Shown: piece after piece, positions 1 to 11,840 of the stretch
Position numbering within the stretch: position 1 is the first letter of the stretch
Layout: each line of letters starts with the position of its first letter
Assembly: GCA_961205875.1 (NCBI GenBank)
Contig: OY540812.1
Location: 28,777,098 to 28,841,097 of the forward strand
Reading direction: 5' to 3'
Length of the DNA stretch: 64,000 nucleotides
Source: Sialis fuliginosa
Lineage: Eukaryota > Arthropoda > Insecta > Megaloptera > Sialidae
Notes under the pieces: model-generated
What the model saw: only the letters and a program-made list of their open reading frames with translations
Database searches by the model: none
Told to the model about the DNA's origin: nothing
Program-made: the position numbers and the translations under genes

Positions 1-1026
1 TGTAATAAAATTTTCACATAATGTAAATAATATAATAATGAACACTTTGAACACAAACACCATACAAAATATCTAGAAAAAATCACGAGAACCAATTTTA
101 AAAGATTCTAAAAATTGACATCAGTAATACTGATTATTATAATACTCTACTAAAAAAAGTAAAATAGGATATCAAATTAAAACTGACAATGCAAGGAATT
201 TAAATATGTAAAAGTTTTGTTATTATTAAAATCTCCGTTACAAATTTCGCTTAAAAATAAATATAAAATTCTTTAATAATGTCATTTGCTTCTAAAAACT
301 AATTAAAGTCATTTTGTTCTTAAATTGTGAAAAAATAAAACTTTTAGAGTTAAATATCAAAATTGGTTCAAAATGCAGACCTGGTTTTCTTATTACAACA
401 TAATTAAAATAAGTAAGTACTTTTTGAAAAAATCGAATTCTAAAAACTAAGATTATATTCTAAATATGTACATTTTAATTAGGTAAAGTAAATTTTTAGA
501 AACAGTAAAACTCAAATAACAAATGAATGTCTTACTTTGAAATTCAATAAAGTAATTTTTACTGTTCCGGGGTCGAACGATAAAAACCATTTTGTTTAAG
601 TATGCAAAACCTGTACACATCGGAAATCCTTCAAATTCTTTAATAAAACTCAACATATTTTATTGATTTAAATTATTTATCGTTATGTATTTCATAATAT
701 ATAAATTCCATTTAATGTTTTTTTAATCAAATTAATTTCTCGTTACTCATAATACATTTACTTATTTATATTATTTATTTAATATTTAATAAACGTAAAA
801 AATGCAGAATTTTTCATTATAATCCTCTTGTTAATAAACCTAATATATTTATGTATTATATATGATACAAATTCTTTGTGAGATTTTAAAACACTTGGAA
901 TTTTTACTAAATTAATATATTACAATAACAGATGCTCAAAAATACATTTCTTTATTTCATTATATTTTATAAGAAGTTCCTGACCATTTTTTTCTTATAA
1001 TAAAAATCGATGAGTTTATTAATGTA
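1..1026. other. AT-rich sequence without a recognisable gene
   Basis: Mostly A/T homopolymer tracts and short palindromic AT words. I see no open frame with protein-like composition, no RNA gene and no terminal inverted repeat here. The right edge is the tgta tetranucleotide that may be the target duplication of the next element. Confidence 0.6.
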
Positions 1027-1407
1027 CACGCGTTAGAAGTTATACTTTTTGGCGTTATTGAAAAAGAAACAACTATAAGAAAAATTAACCTTAAATATTT
1101 TAAAACACATCAAAATTTGATTGCACATTTTTTTGTTTAATTAATTTTAAATAAAGGAGAAGATCCAGCTGACAAGAAACACATAGAAGAAAAAGAAAAA
1201 TTTTAAATATAGTATTTTATGTATAGTATATTTCTATCAAATATTAAAATCTTAGTTTCAGAAAAAACATATTTGAAACAAGAAGATATTTATTTCACCA
1301 TAATTAAATACCTGTTTATTGTATTATATAATTTCCAAACTAATATTTTTAATAATAACGAAACAAATTAACTATCACTTCAAAAACCAATAACATAAAC
1401 ATAAAAC

Positions 1408-1749
1408 CAGTGGTGTCGCTAAAGGGGGGGTGACGGACCGCCCCGGATGTCACTCTCGAAGGGGTGACACCCGTGTAATATGTTAAAAAATAAAGCCTAT
1501 TTACCTTTTTTGGCTATTTTAAGCTTCCATAGGGAGTAAAATGTGTAAAAAAAATGTTTGGTCATTGATAGTCTATTAGGGGTGGGATAAACATCCAATT
1601 TATTTAAAAATATTTTTTTTCAGTCGTTAAAAATCACAGGGGTGACACCCGTCTAATGTGTAAAAAATAAAACCTATTAACTATTTTGGCGGTGTAGGGG
1701 TGACGCTCGATTTCCGCCCCGAGTGTCACCCACCCTAACGACGCCACTG
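1408..1749. mobile_element. hAT-type MITE with perfect 8-bp target duplication
   Basis: The element is 342 bp. Its ends are CAGTGGTGTCGCTA and, on the complement, CAGTGGCGTCGTTA. The 8-bp duplication cataaaac is perfect (1400-1407 and 1750-1757). Subterminal blocks with GGGGTGACACCCGT recur on both sides. CAGTGG termini plus an 8-bp duplication are typical of the hAT superfamily. There is no coding capacity, so it would have moved with transposase supplied in trans. It sits in the left arm of the older 1027-3951 element, whose right arm lacks it. A truncated relative lies at 11677-11840. Confidence 0.88.
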
Positions 1750-1909
1750 CATAAAACATAAATATATATATCCAACATAATGTACTGTTATATATAATCT
1801 AAACGTAACACGAATAATAATTCATATAAACGTGCAAGTTATTCACGCTACCAAAAATATAAAGTACATCGAGCGAATCTGACAGAGATAAGCATACGGT
1901 ACTGTAAGT

Positions 1910-2438
1910 TAGAGCTGGGCGCGTGAGTAATTTTTGCTCACGATCACTCACGCTCACGAGAGAAAAATTTTTAGTCACGCCCGCTCACTCACGGTTACAA
2001 AAAAAGTATTCACAATCACGCCCGCTCACGAATTCTATTTTTTTACTCACGCCCGATCACGCACGACGGGTCACGCTCGTGACCCGAATAATATGTTATA
2101 AATAAAATGTTTAATGAATTTTTTTCGTGCAATATAATATGTGTATATTTTATATTTGTATAATTTTTCACTATATTTTTTAATATAAAAATTCGATTTA
2201 ACAGATTATCATATAATGCATGAGATCAGAAATTAAAGAAATATCAAAATATACATACATATACTCACGGACTCACGCACGACAAAAATGTACTCACGCC
2301 CGGTCACGCCCGATTGTTTTATTTTGACTCACGATCACGCCCGCTCACGATCCAATATTTGAAAATCGCTCACGTCACGTCGGGTCACGGCCGTGACCCG
2401 ACGTGACCCGAAAAATTCACGGCCCGCGCCCAGCTCTA
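1910..2438. mobile_element. hAT-type MITE packed with CTCACG motifs
   Basis: The element is 529 bp, with inverted ends TAGAGCTGGGCGCG and TAGAGCTGGGCGCGG. It is flanked by a perfect 8-bp duplication ctgtaagt (1902-1909 and 2439-2446). The TAGAG start fits the hAT YARNG terminus. The first ~180 and last ~180 bp are crowded with short words CTCACG, TCACGCCCG and GGGTCACG, while the middle is plain AT-rich DNA. It inserted into the left arm of the 1027-3951 element; the opposite arm (3470-3530) shows the uninterrupted sequence. Confidence 0.88.
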
Positions 2439-3951
2439 CTGTAAGTCACTTAGAGAGTTTACCCGAAAAACGTCACATTTTCGTGTGACATATCCGAACA
2501 ACATGGCAAATCAATGCTTTTCAATGCCCAACAAAAATATATTGCGATGCGCCTAAAGAAGTATAACTTCAAAAATACATTATACATGTCTCCAGCCCTC
2601 TCTCCCCACCCATCTTAGATAAAAATTCCACTAACCGTACTTTAAATACATCAGCAACAACAATTTTAAACTAACGTCACGTTTTATCTATCAAATATTT
2701 ATTTTCGTGGGCATCGAAGGCGAAATATTCAAAACATCGATATATCTAAATTCATGGTATGGAGAAAGGATAAAGAAGTCGAATACATAACGCCCATACA
2801 CACATAGAGGCATATGTCGCATACAGATCGACAAACATAAGATATTGAATATTTTTAATGGGGTAGAAAAGATGTATAGCATTTGCGGTAACAGTATAGA
2901 ATTTCGTTTACTTTTTCTCCGATGCTTTTTCGTTTGTTTTGTTTTGCAGCTGAATTTAAATAAAAACAGCGTTTGTGTATGTCATATGCATTAATGCTTT
3001 ACATAAATAAATAGGTATAACTTTCATGTTGGGTAGCTTTCTTTGCAGATATGTTTCAATGTATAAAATATATATATACGGAAATTTTAAATTATTGAGT
3101 TATATTTCTATTTTATAAGTAATTTTTGAATTTATACTTCTTTAGACGCACCGCGCACACATTTTTTCCTGGGCAGTGAATATAAGTCAAATGCGTATCA
3201 GGTTCGGAGGTAAAACGTTCATTCGGGTAAACTCGGGTGTTGGCGCCTTTCTACATTACCGACATTCAGTTTGTCTACCACGAAATCAAAAAAGGCTGAA
3301 TTTGATAGCGTCGTCAAAAGGTAGGTACTTATTTTATCTCTAGAATTGCTAAATAGACCAACCTAAATTTTACCTATGAATTACAGTCGTATGCAAATTA
3401 CTTGAGTACATAAAATAAATATTTTTGAAAATATTGAACCAACTTAAAAAACGCTACAGCCCCTCCACTCGGGGGTAAACTCTCAGTGGCTTAACTACTG
3501 TATGCTTGTCTCTGTCAGATTCGCTCGAAGTGTGTTATATTTTTGGTGGCGTATTCAACGTTTACAAGGGTTATTATTTCGTGTTACGTTTACATTAGCA
3601 TTACATTTAGGATTTTGTATGATATTGTTATTTTTTATATATTTAATTATGACCTTATTGGTGACAAATTTTGCCAGTTAAATTTACAGAACACCTCCAA
3701 CAGACATGGATGACATATTAGATATTATATTTTATATTTCTGTTAATGGTTATTATTAATTTGTTTCGTTATTATTAGAAATATTAGTTTAGAATACATA
3801 CTTATTAAAATTATGGCGAAATAAATATTTTTTTTTCAAATATATTTTTTTTCGAAATTAAGATTTTAATATTTGAAAGAAATATTTTATTTGAGGTTAA
3901 TTTTTCGTACTTGTTTTTCAATCACGCCAAAGAAGTATAACTTCTAACGTG

Positions 3952-5529
3952 TGTAGATAATAAGTATACTAATTGATATAAAATACGATAATATAAATTG
4001 ATTTGATTTTTTTTTATTTTGTATATAGATTTATCCTTATTAATATTTGTATACAAAACATCAAATTGTGGCCACCATAAGATTTTTTTTTGTATATTTT
4101 TTCAGATACGAATTATTTGCAAACGAGTATTTATACCGAAAAAATGGTTACAACATAAATTATAGAAATAACATTCTCTACAACTTTCAGTTAAAACATT
4201 TTTTATTACAAAATACATATACAATAGTAAATATTTGTTTCCGATTTAGTGGGCACATTACAGGTAATGTTCTTTGTCGAAAATTCTTCTCGATAAATTA
4301 GCCTATAATTGATATATTTTTGTTTTAATTTTATTGTTTCTACATATTATCAATTGATACTTAAATGATATAAACAAAAATTATTCGATTTCATTGGATA
4401 CATAGTTTTTAAAAATGCTAATATGACATAAAAATGACAATTTAATTAAAAATAAAAGTATATTGTGATCTAATAGAATTTGCATGCCAATATAGACAGA
4501 ATCCTTTAAAATACATAATAATAATAATCTTGGAGAAAAAAGTATATCGTGAACAGAAGCTGAATGGGGAAGTTTCAAATGAGCTGATCATTGCAGGTTA
4601 TGGCAAACTGAGAGGCCCTGACTAAAGAGTACAAGACAAGACAATATTTTACAAAATTTACTTATTTCCTCAATCGAGTAGGTATATGAAATAAATAAAT
4701 ATTAAAAAATCATTTTTAAGAAACCTAAACTTTTGTTTGTATTTTTTAAGTCTGTTAATTCTGATTGTACAAAAATGTGTCCCCGTTCGGCTTAAATAAT
4801 ACATAAACCAAAAATATACAAACTTTTTCTTAATTTTTAAATTTACACACCAAAGTAATTCTGGAAATATTACACCCAAATAATAATTCCTTCCGGTACT
4901 CTTAAGCTTGAAAATAAAATTTTTATTGAACCACTTCGTCCTTTAATTATACTCTATCGCGTATTCACTCCAATATGAACAACTGTAGGTGTGACAGAGA
5001 CGAAGATAATACATCTGGGAATTTGTTAGATAAAAACAGAAAGTGAATGAAAATGAAGAGTGTAGAAAGAGCAAAGAAAAAGGTACCAGAAGTGCTGTTA
5101 CGCGAAAGTTAAAAGGGTGGTGGAATTGTTGCCGAAAATACTACGACGGAGTAAGATTCAACAAGATAAGGCCAGTTTCACACGAACGAAATTTAAAATT
5201 ATTTTTAACCATGCATACAGGTAATTTCTTAAAGAAGGAAAGTTAATGGATACCTAACAAGCCACATAGTTCATTATATTAAAGTGCTACCAGCAAAACG
5301 TTATTTTTCTCAAAATGTCATTTTCAATGAAGTTTTTCTACCGTGCAAAAAAAGAGTTTGGTGTACACTTGTCACCACTGCTCATTTCTACCTGCGCATG
5401 CTTCAAGGTCATTCATATAAACCATACTATTGTCTAGGACTGTCAGTGAGTTGTCATTTATATTTAATACCCCGCAGATGATATTTGCTTAACTTTTTCT
5501 CCACTTATAATGCTCGTTATAATACCAGA
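3952..5529. other. AT-rich sequence without a recognisable gene
   Basis: Open frames here (4047-4301, and 5043-5246 with a basic low-complexity product) show no motif I recognise and no splice or promoter context. The word CATAAATTATAGA near 4155 recurs near 15940 and 23485, so this stretch probably contains old dispersed-repeat debris. Confidence 0.45.
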
Positions 5530-5670
5530 CATAAATGAAACTATTGCTTCCTCGCAATATCGAAGATACGAGAAGCTATGTGATCGTTTCAGATTGAGAC
5601 AAAAAAAAAGTTCTCCAATTTCAAAATTTTAAATTGATTTATCCGTTTCACGTCAAGACAAACACTTTTC
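5530..5670 (-). mobile_element. Truncated copy of the TA-flanked MITE family seen at 35636 and 43522
   Basis: The order of words here (ATATCGAAGATACGAGAAGC, GATCGTTTCAGA, CTCCAATTTCAAAATTTTAA, CCGTTTCACGTCAAGACAAA) matches the reverse complement of 43780-43870. Neither terminus is present. No coding potential. Confidence 0.55.
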
Positions 5671-5671
5671 G

Positions 5672-6030
5672 TTCCGTGTCTGTCTGTCTGTCCGTTCGTC
5701 CGTCCGTCCGTCTGTCCCCTGAATCCTTGTCACACGCATAACTCATGAACCACTGAACCGATATTATTGAAACTTGGTCGGATGGTTGGGTTTGGTTTGA
5801 GGACGGTCCCATTTCAAAAAAATCAAAATCGTATGTAAGGGGGAAGGGTGACACCCAAAAATATTTCTTTTTTCAAGATATCTCAAGAACGACACATGTT
5901 ACGAGAAAATTTTATAGAGTATTTTTTGTAGAGTATTAAATTTCCTATAGTATCGGTCTACTACATTTGCTGTAAAATATTCCCTTACAAAGATTTATCT
6001 CAATTTATTTTAAAAATACGTGTTTTGTTT
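5672..6030. repeat. Insect dispersed repeat with CTGT/CCGT microsatellite
   Basis: A tetranucleotide run (tctg then ccgt, about 5672-5716) is followed by a segment with ACCACTGAACCGAT and GAAACTTGGTCGG. That arrangement is common to many insect dispersed repeats of Helitron or LINE origin. I cannot assign the superfamily from this copy because no ends are visible. Confidence 0.45.
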
Positions 6031-6060
6031 TTCTAAATTGATATTTGATTGGATAATATA

Positions 6061-6140
6061 TTAAATGTCATTTTGACGTTTTAAATGTCATTTTGGCGTT
6101 TTAAATGTCACTTTGACGTTTTAAATGTCATTTTGACATT
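6061..6140. repeat. Tandem repeat, 20 bp x 4
   Basis: Four head-to-tail copies of a 20-bp unit (ttaaatgtcattttgacgtt and near variants) occupy exactly 80 bp. The units differ by single substitutions: gacgtt, ggcgtt and gacatt endings, and one CTTT for TTTT. This is a minisatellite with no spacers, so it is not a CRISPR. Confidence 0.9.
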
Positions 6141-6602
6141 TGCATAAATTTAGATTTAGATTGAAATTGTCAAAAAATTAAAAATATATGAAAAAATATT
6201 CAGGTGCGTTTTAAGAAAAATTTCGAAGTAAGATTTTTTAGTAAAATTTGTATAAAAATTAAATGGTTAACTTTAGTGAATTTAGCACGAGGAAGCACTG
6301 TACATTTACTTGGCAGATGTTTTAATAAATGTGCTTGTGTGAAACGTTCCGTCTATGCCAATCCAACAAAATTATATTCCAGTCCGTGTGAATTGATTCA
6401 TTTAAATTCGTCCTCGGCCAAGATGGTAACACTTTATTTAAAATGTAGCGATTAAAATGCGAATTGTATACAAATGTTTTCCATTGCCATTCAATCTCTT
6501 CTGTCCATTTCAAATCATTGTAAATTACATGTTTATCACATCCTTAAAAAGTTGCGTATAGTTTTATTTTGATTCAATTTGGAATTTTATTCTTCCCTCG
6601 AG

Positions 6603-7925
6603 TCTATTTAGATTAAAGATACTCATAGTAAGAGTTCTGACAGCTCTAATCGATTTCTGATTGATTGTAGTAGGCAAGTCTCACTCATGTTATTTCATTA
6701 TGTTATAATTTTTATTTTTTTATACTGGCTAAAAAGAATACATAAATTATTTATTAAATAAATCGCATTACTGCCGATTTAGCTAAAAATGATGACGCTG
6801 TCATAATAGTTACGGAGGTGATGGTAGAAATTTTTAAATGATCTGTTCGTGCGGCAGAAGTTCAAAAGTGTGAATATCTAACAATAAAAAATATTAAATA
6901 CCATTTCTACAATTACGGTAGCTTTGCGTTTTTAATTAACATTTAATTAAAAATGTAATAAAAAAACTCTCCTATATCATTTATTCGCTTCTGCAATTTG
7001 TTCTAACAGTTGTTCGTCAATATAACATTAATATAAATGAAGTTTGCAGATGTGTATATCTCTGAGTTAATTAGTAATTAATTTTTTATCATCAATTTTT
7101 TATATACCGTTGTTCGTCGATCAACCTTATAAAGAAATTTTCATTAAACCATTAGAAACAACAATAAAAAAGTATGTCGTTTGTACACCCCTGCGTTTAA
7201 AAGGGGTAAATTTTTGAAAATGTAAAAAAATGCTTCTATATCATTAGTTCGCTTCTGCAGCTTCGCAAACTGCTTCGTTTATATGTAAAAAAATAATATG
7301 AGAATAATAGTTGCAGAAGTCAGCTGTTCTGATTTTTCATATGCGTAAGGTTTTAAGCGTTTTTCCCGAAAAATGTTTTAAAAATGTATTAAAAAATATA
7401 TATACATATATTGTTGAGTTCGTGCTTCAATAAGCGTTCATTTGACACCCTACACGATGTTCTTGAAAAAAAATTGTTTTCCATTCCCCAATTTACCCCC
7501 TTTGGAGTAAATTAGGAATATTTCTAAAAATCAGCATCACACACTTCTCCAACTGTTATTTTCTAGTTCTGGGTATAAAAACGAACAAATTAAAAACAAA
7601 AGGAATTAGATTTTGAGAGATTTTTTTACTAATTAACAATTATTTTTAATTTTTATCATATTTTTGATATTAATATGATAAATGGGCATATTATAACAAT
7701 TGCAGTATCGAATTAACAATATGTTATAAGATGCCTTTTTTGCAATTTTGAATTTCATTCAAAAAATCAGCGGTCTCCAAGCTCAGAACTTACATTGATC
7801 GATTCATTATGTCATAAACTTATTTAGGTACATGTTGTTGTCAACAACAAACAAATCGTTTACCCATTCTGCCACCACCTCCCTAACTATTACTAGTACT
7901 GGAGTATCTCTAGTTTAGATTACAA
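6603..7925. mobile_element. Possible old TIR element
   Basis: The left flank (TAGATTAAAGATACTCATAG, and AATAGTTACGGAGGTGATGG at about 6810) is matched by the complement of 7835-7925 (AATCTAAACTAGAGATACTC and AATAGTTAGGGAGGTGGTGG). The pairing is broken by unmatched segments and no target duplication is clear. The interior is AT-rich without a frame. Composite or chance similarity is possible. Confidence 0.3.
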
Positions 7926-8792
7926 ATATTATTTTTTATGTGTATCCTAACTAACCCAAACTTGTAAAGTGTTGTTTTCGAAAAAAAAATTACAAGATTG
8001 CCCTCCCCCCCCCCCCTTCTGGGTTAATAATCGTACGTATCGTAAATTTTTGGCTTTAAAATTTGCCAATGAATCATTTGTGGAGAACATTTGTGTTAGA
8101 AAACCTAAGACTCTATAATTAGACTTTCAACGTGTTTAGAGCAGCTGAACGCTGTTTTCGAAATACACGCGGACGAAGCCACGGTTTAGCTTATTTATAA
8201 AATACCCACGACTAGAGTTGATCGTTTTTGGTTCTAAACGTCTCGCATATGCCAAAACTTTAACAATTTAAAAACTTTAAAAAAATTCATTTCATCAAAA
8301 AAATCTAATAAAAATTTCTAAAAAATATGTTTTCCTTTCATCAGTTTTCTTTACATCAAAAGATATATTTGTCATTTTTTTCTTTCTCCGGTACCTTGAT
8401 ACATCATTATTAAAATTGTTTTTGCTATATGCTCCTCCAACGACTGAAGAGAAGAAAAAAAACTTAAAAACTCACAGCGTTATACTTTTTTATATCCATT
8501 GCATCGTTATTCTTTGATGTTTCTTAATAAAAAACGAAAGTTTTCGTATCAAACAACCATTTATATTCTAAGGAATATTGGAAGATACGCATTTAACAGG
8601 TATCTTGCCACGTTTTACCAATAAAATCCAATAATGTTATGTGATCATAAATTTCAGATTTACATACATATGAACATTGTAAGTACATAAATAAATATCA
8701 ATGTAACATTTAAATATCGAATTGGCATAAATGTTAAATACAGTTCCTTCCATAAAACATTTTAACCAGAATTCACGTTCCTGTGATATTTA
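7926..8792. other. AT-rich sequence with a poly-C tract and a Helitron-like 3' scrap
   Basis: A run of 12 C is at 8005-8016. At about 8170 the words ACGCGGACGAAGCCACGG followed by tttagctt resemble the 3' end of insect Helitron-like repeats, but no 5' end is found. Otherwise nothing gene-like. Confidence 0.4.
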
Positions 8793-8935
8793 AGAACATT
8801 TATTTCCGATATTGTAAACGAGCTAATAAAATTTGTTAGTTAACAAGCACTTTTCACGGGGTATCAATTCTTTGTTATTATCTATGGATTTGTTTTAGAA
8901 TTTATTTGATTATAACAGAGTCGGTGACTCTGACC
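8793..8935 (+). mobile_element. Truncated copy of the 53919-54250 MITE family
   Basis: Shared ordered words with 53919-54250 include GAGCTAA, AAATTTGTTAG, AACAAGCACTTT, GGGGTATCAATTCT, CTATGGATT and GACCGTA followed by AAATAATTTTCATA. Only the left part is present. A third copy, reversed, lies at 56083-56165. Confidence 0.55.
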
Positions 8936-9156
8936 GTATAAAATAATTTTCATATATAGTACATTTCAAGTTGATTAAGACATAAGAAAAATATGGGAAC
9001 AATTAGAAGTGTGATGAAACTTTATATTTTTAAAACTCTTGTCATTTATTATTTTTTTCTATTTGTTTTTTATAAATAACAAAATGAAATGTAAAAAGTA
9101 TGAAATATAAACTGTTTCTTTAATTTCTTTTATTATAAATTTCTTGTACCATTTTA

Positions 9157-9727
9157 TCTTAATATATAAAAACGTTGATGCGTATGTATGTGGTCTCATC
9201 AGGCCTAAAAGCTAAAGCTAAATCCATATTTACACAATATGTTCGTTTGGTGCTCCGATGTGTTTATAGATTTTTTGGACCCGGAAGGTGGCGCTGGGGT
9301 AGAGATATTTCAAAAACATTGGTTTTTTGTATGTGCATGAAATCATCAGGCCTAAACCACTAGACATATCAAAGCCATATTCACACCATATGTTCATTTG
9401 GTGCTCCGTTAGGTTTATCTTTTTTTGGACTCGGTAGGTAGCGCTGGGGTCGAGAATGTGTTTTTATGGTCCGATTTGGCTCATATTCAGAATATATATT
9501 AGTTGCGTGGAAGGAAATATTTTTACAAAAAATTTACCCAGTATATAATAGGTGACGCTGGAGTTGAGATATTTACGAAAATGTGTATTTATTGTCTGAT
9601 TTTTAAACAAATTATTATTTGGGTAGAACAATGTTTGCCGGGTCAGCTAAAACAACAATTACAACCCTTCATACGTGACAGGGGGTACAATATTAACTCC
9701 TGTGCAAAGCTGGGACGGGTCCGCTAG
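9157..9727 (+). mobile_element. Helitron-like non-autonomous element with internal tandem units
   Basis: The element begins TCTTAATATATAAAAACG after an A (9156) and ends GGGTCCGCTAG before a T (9728). This matches the Helitron rule of 5' TC, 3' CTRR and insertion between A and T without target duplication. Inside are two ~150-bp direct units starting near 9190 and 9340 (shared CATCAGGCCTAAA, CATTTGGTGCTCCG with one change, and GGTAGCGCTGGGGT with changes). A decayed third unit is near 9480-9590. Small frames at 9175-9363 and 9503-9727 lie inside this repeat and are not genes. No RepHel protein is present. Confidence 0.5.
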
Positions 9728-10437
9728 TTATATCTAAAATCAGTGTATTTTTTTAATTATTGTTTTGTTAAAAAAAATCTATATGAAAACGAGTTATTTC
9801 CGAATATACCCAGACTTAGATAAAAATATTATTTTTTTAAATGGAGAGGCATTTTTTATCGGGAAAGGGGGGAAGGGACTCTCTTAGATTGAATTTGGTG
9901 GCTCTTATTCATACATGAGTTTGACTCCACTGACGTACATTGTTTATTTTCAGTATTACATATAAGAAAGTCCCATGAGCACTAATACCACACATTTATA
10001 GCATGAATTGGGACCCAAAGTTATATCCTTCTTAGAGCCCCTAACGGTCATAGCGCGCCATTATGTAATTTAATATTATTTTATAGTCCCCTATTAATAA
10101 CTTCTATTTCATTGACTACTTAATACTATATTTAACACTTTATTTTAAATTACATACATATATTTATATGTGTTAGGTATAATAAAGTCATAATAACTGT
10201 GAAAACGTAAATGTATGCTCAATTAATTTTTGCAAGATGAAACTATGAACATTAAAATGATGTATGGGTGCGTTATAAGTGAAACCATATTTAAATATGA
10301 TTTACTAGTCAGTTTTTAAGACAAACGTATATTTAAATTTTATAACTGTTTTTAATAAAAGATTTATATAAACTAACAAAAATAATGCTCATATCTCTTA
10401 AATAAAGTACTTGCATTAATTGAAATATTATATCTAC
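9728..10437. other. AT-rich sequence without a recognisable gene
   Basis: It contains the dispersed word ATAAGAAAGTCCCATGA (about 9961), also seen near 23378, and an otherwise featureless AT-rich stretch. It ends with atatctac, the target duplication of the next element. Confidence 0.5.
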
Positions 10438-11560
10438 TAGGGTGCTTTTTTTTGCGACTATTTTTTTTTTTTTCACTCCCACCTCAAAATTTTCTTGGAA
10501 ATACCTCAAAAAAACTCCCTGAAAATTTGAGCCCTTAATATTAATATTAAGTACTCGCTTTCAGCGTTTAAAGATTTCCCATTGAAAATACACGTAAACT
10601 TGAACTTTTTTTTTTTACTTTTTATAGCTCAGAGGCATTTTATCCTATTTGAACGTTTAAAAAACCAAATTACGCAGAATTAAATGTTCTATAAAAGTAT
10701 TTATTGCAACGAAACTGTAACTTACAAGGGTGAGACAGTACAGGTGATTAAAGTCAAATTTTTCATGAATTTCTTGTTTTTTCATTGTTATTTCATAAAT
10801 GGCTGAAAATACAGAAAAAGTTTAAATAAAAAAGTTGTAGCAAATTCAATTTTCTTCAAAAAAGATCCTGAGCATCAAATCTCTATTATTTATATTTTTC
10901 AAGATAATAAGCTTTTTGTTTTTTATGATTTACGATTTTCATGAACATAAAGAACATCTATTTGAGGTTATTTACCTCTTCTTTTCTTCTTGACTTTGAA
11001 AAAGTAGATAATAACTTTAAAAAAAAATTGTTTTTAATAATTAGAGTCGCGAATTCATGAAAATCGTAAATCATAAAAAACAAAAAGCTTATTATCTTGA
11101 AAAATATAAATAATAGAGATTTGATGCTCAGGATCTTTTTTGAAGAAAATTGAATTTGCTACAACTTTTTTATTTAAACTTTTTCTGTATTATCAGCCAT
11201 TTATGAAATAACAATGAAAAAACAAGAAATTCATGAAAAATTTGACTTTAATCACCTGTACTGTCTCACCCTTGTAAGTTACAGTTTCGTTGCAATAAAT
11301 ACTTTTATAGAACATTTAATTCTGCGTAATTTGGTTTTTTAAACGTTCAAATAGGATAAAATGCCTCTGAGCTATAAAAAGTAAAAAAAAAAAAGTTCAA
11401 GTTTACGTGTATTTTCAATGGGAAATCTTTAAACGCTGAAAGCGAGTACTTAATATTAATATTAAGGGCTCAAATTTTCAGGGAGTTTTTTTGAGGTATT
11501 TCCAAGAAAATTTTGAGGTGGGAGTGAAAAAAAAAATAGTCGCAAAAAAAAAGCGCCCTA
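10438..11560. mobile_element. Very young foldback hAT-type element, 0.5-kb arms
   Basis: The left arm 10438-10944 and right arm 11055-11560 are inverted copies of about 507 bp around a 110-bp spacer. Reading them side by side I find only two substitutions (TAGGGTGC against TAGGGCGC at the tip, and GAAAATAC against GATAATAC near 10812) plus homopolymer length differences. The 8-bp duplication atatctac is perfect (10430-10437 and 11561-11568). TAGGG termini fit hAT. No frame encodes a transposase. A transcript through it would fold into a ~500-bp hairpin. The near-identity of the arms implies either a recent insertion or arm-to-arm gene conversion. Confidence 0.92.
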
Positions 11561-11676
11561 ATATCTACATTATGATTCATCTATCCTACAAATACGATTT
11601 TAATTAAACTTTACTAATGTCATATAGGTGCTCGCAGTTATTGTTTTTTTATATATGTATATATTAATTTTACATT

Positions 11677-11840
11677 CAGTAATGTCGCTAGGGAGGGTCA
11701 ACCACGGGTGCACTCTCAAGGGGGTAACACCCGTCTTATATGTCAAAAAATAAATAAAAATTCAAAGCTTCCAGGGGGCAATATGTGAAAAATAGAGCCA
11801 AATGAATTATTTTTTTGGTCATTTAAAATTTCAGTGGTGA
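11677..11840 (+). mobile_element. Truncated relative of the 1408-1749 hAT MITE
   Basis: It starts CAGTAATGTCGCTAGGGAGG and carries CACTCTCAAGGGGGTAACAC, CCCGTCTTATATGT and AAGCTTCCAGGGGG, which parallel the left half of 1408-1749. The right terminus is absent, so no duplication can be read. Confidence 0.7.

Larger units (their letters stand above)
1027..3951. mobile_element. Large inverted-repeat DNA transposon remnant, host of two hAT MITEs
   Basis: The outer ends are inverted copies: the left starts CACGCGTTAGAAG followed by TTATACTT, and the right complement starts CACGTTAGAAG followed by TTATACTTC. Both are flanked by tgta (1023-1026 and 3952-3955), a possible 4-bp duplication. Inner arms also pair: 1790-1905 with 3480-3610 (shared AGCGAATCTGACAGAGA), and 2455-2575 with 3125-3245 (shared CTAAAGAAGTATAA). 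The left arm is longer because it carries insertions at 1408-1749 and 1910-2438. No transposase frame survives in the middle (2610-3120). CAC termini with a 4-bp duplication would suit a Chapaev/CACTA-type element, but that is inference. A related AAGAAGTAT motif recurs near 51470. Confidence 0.6.

Noticed and set aside
8005..8016. Poly-C tract (with a similar one at 22373)
   Set aside because: Simple homopolymer runs without associated structure.
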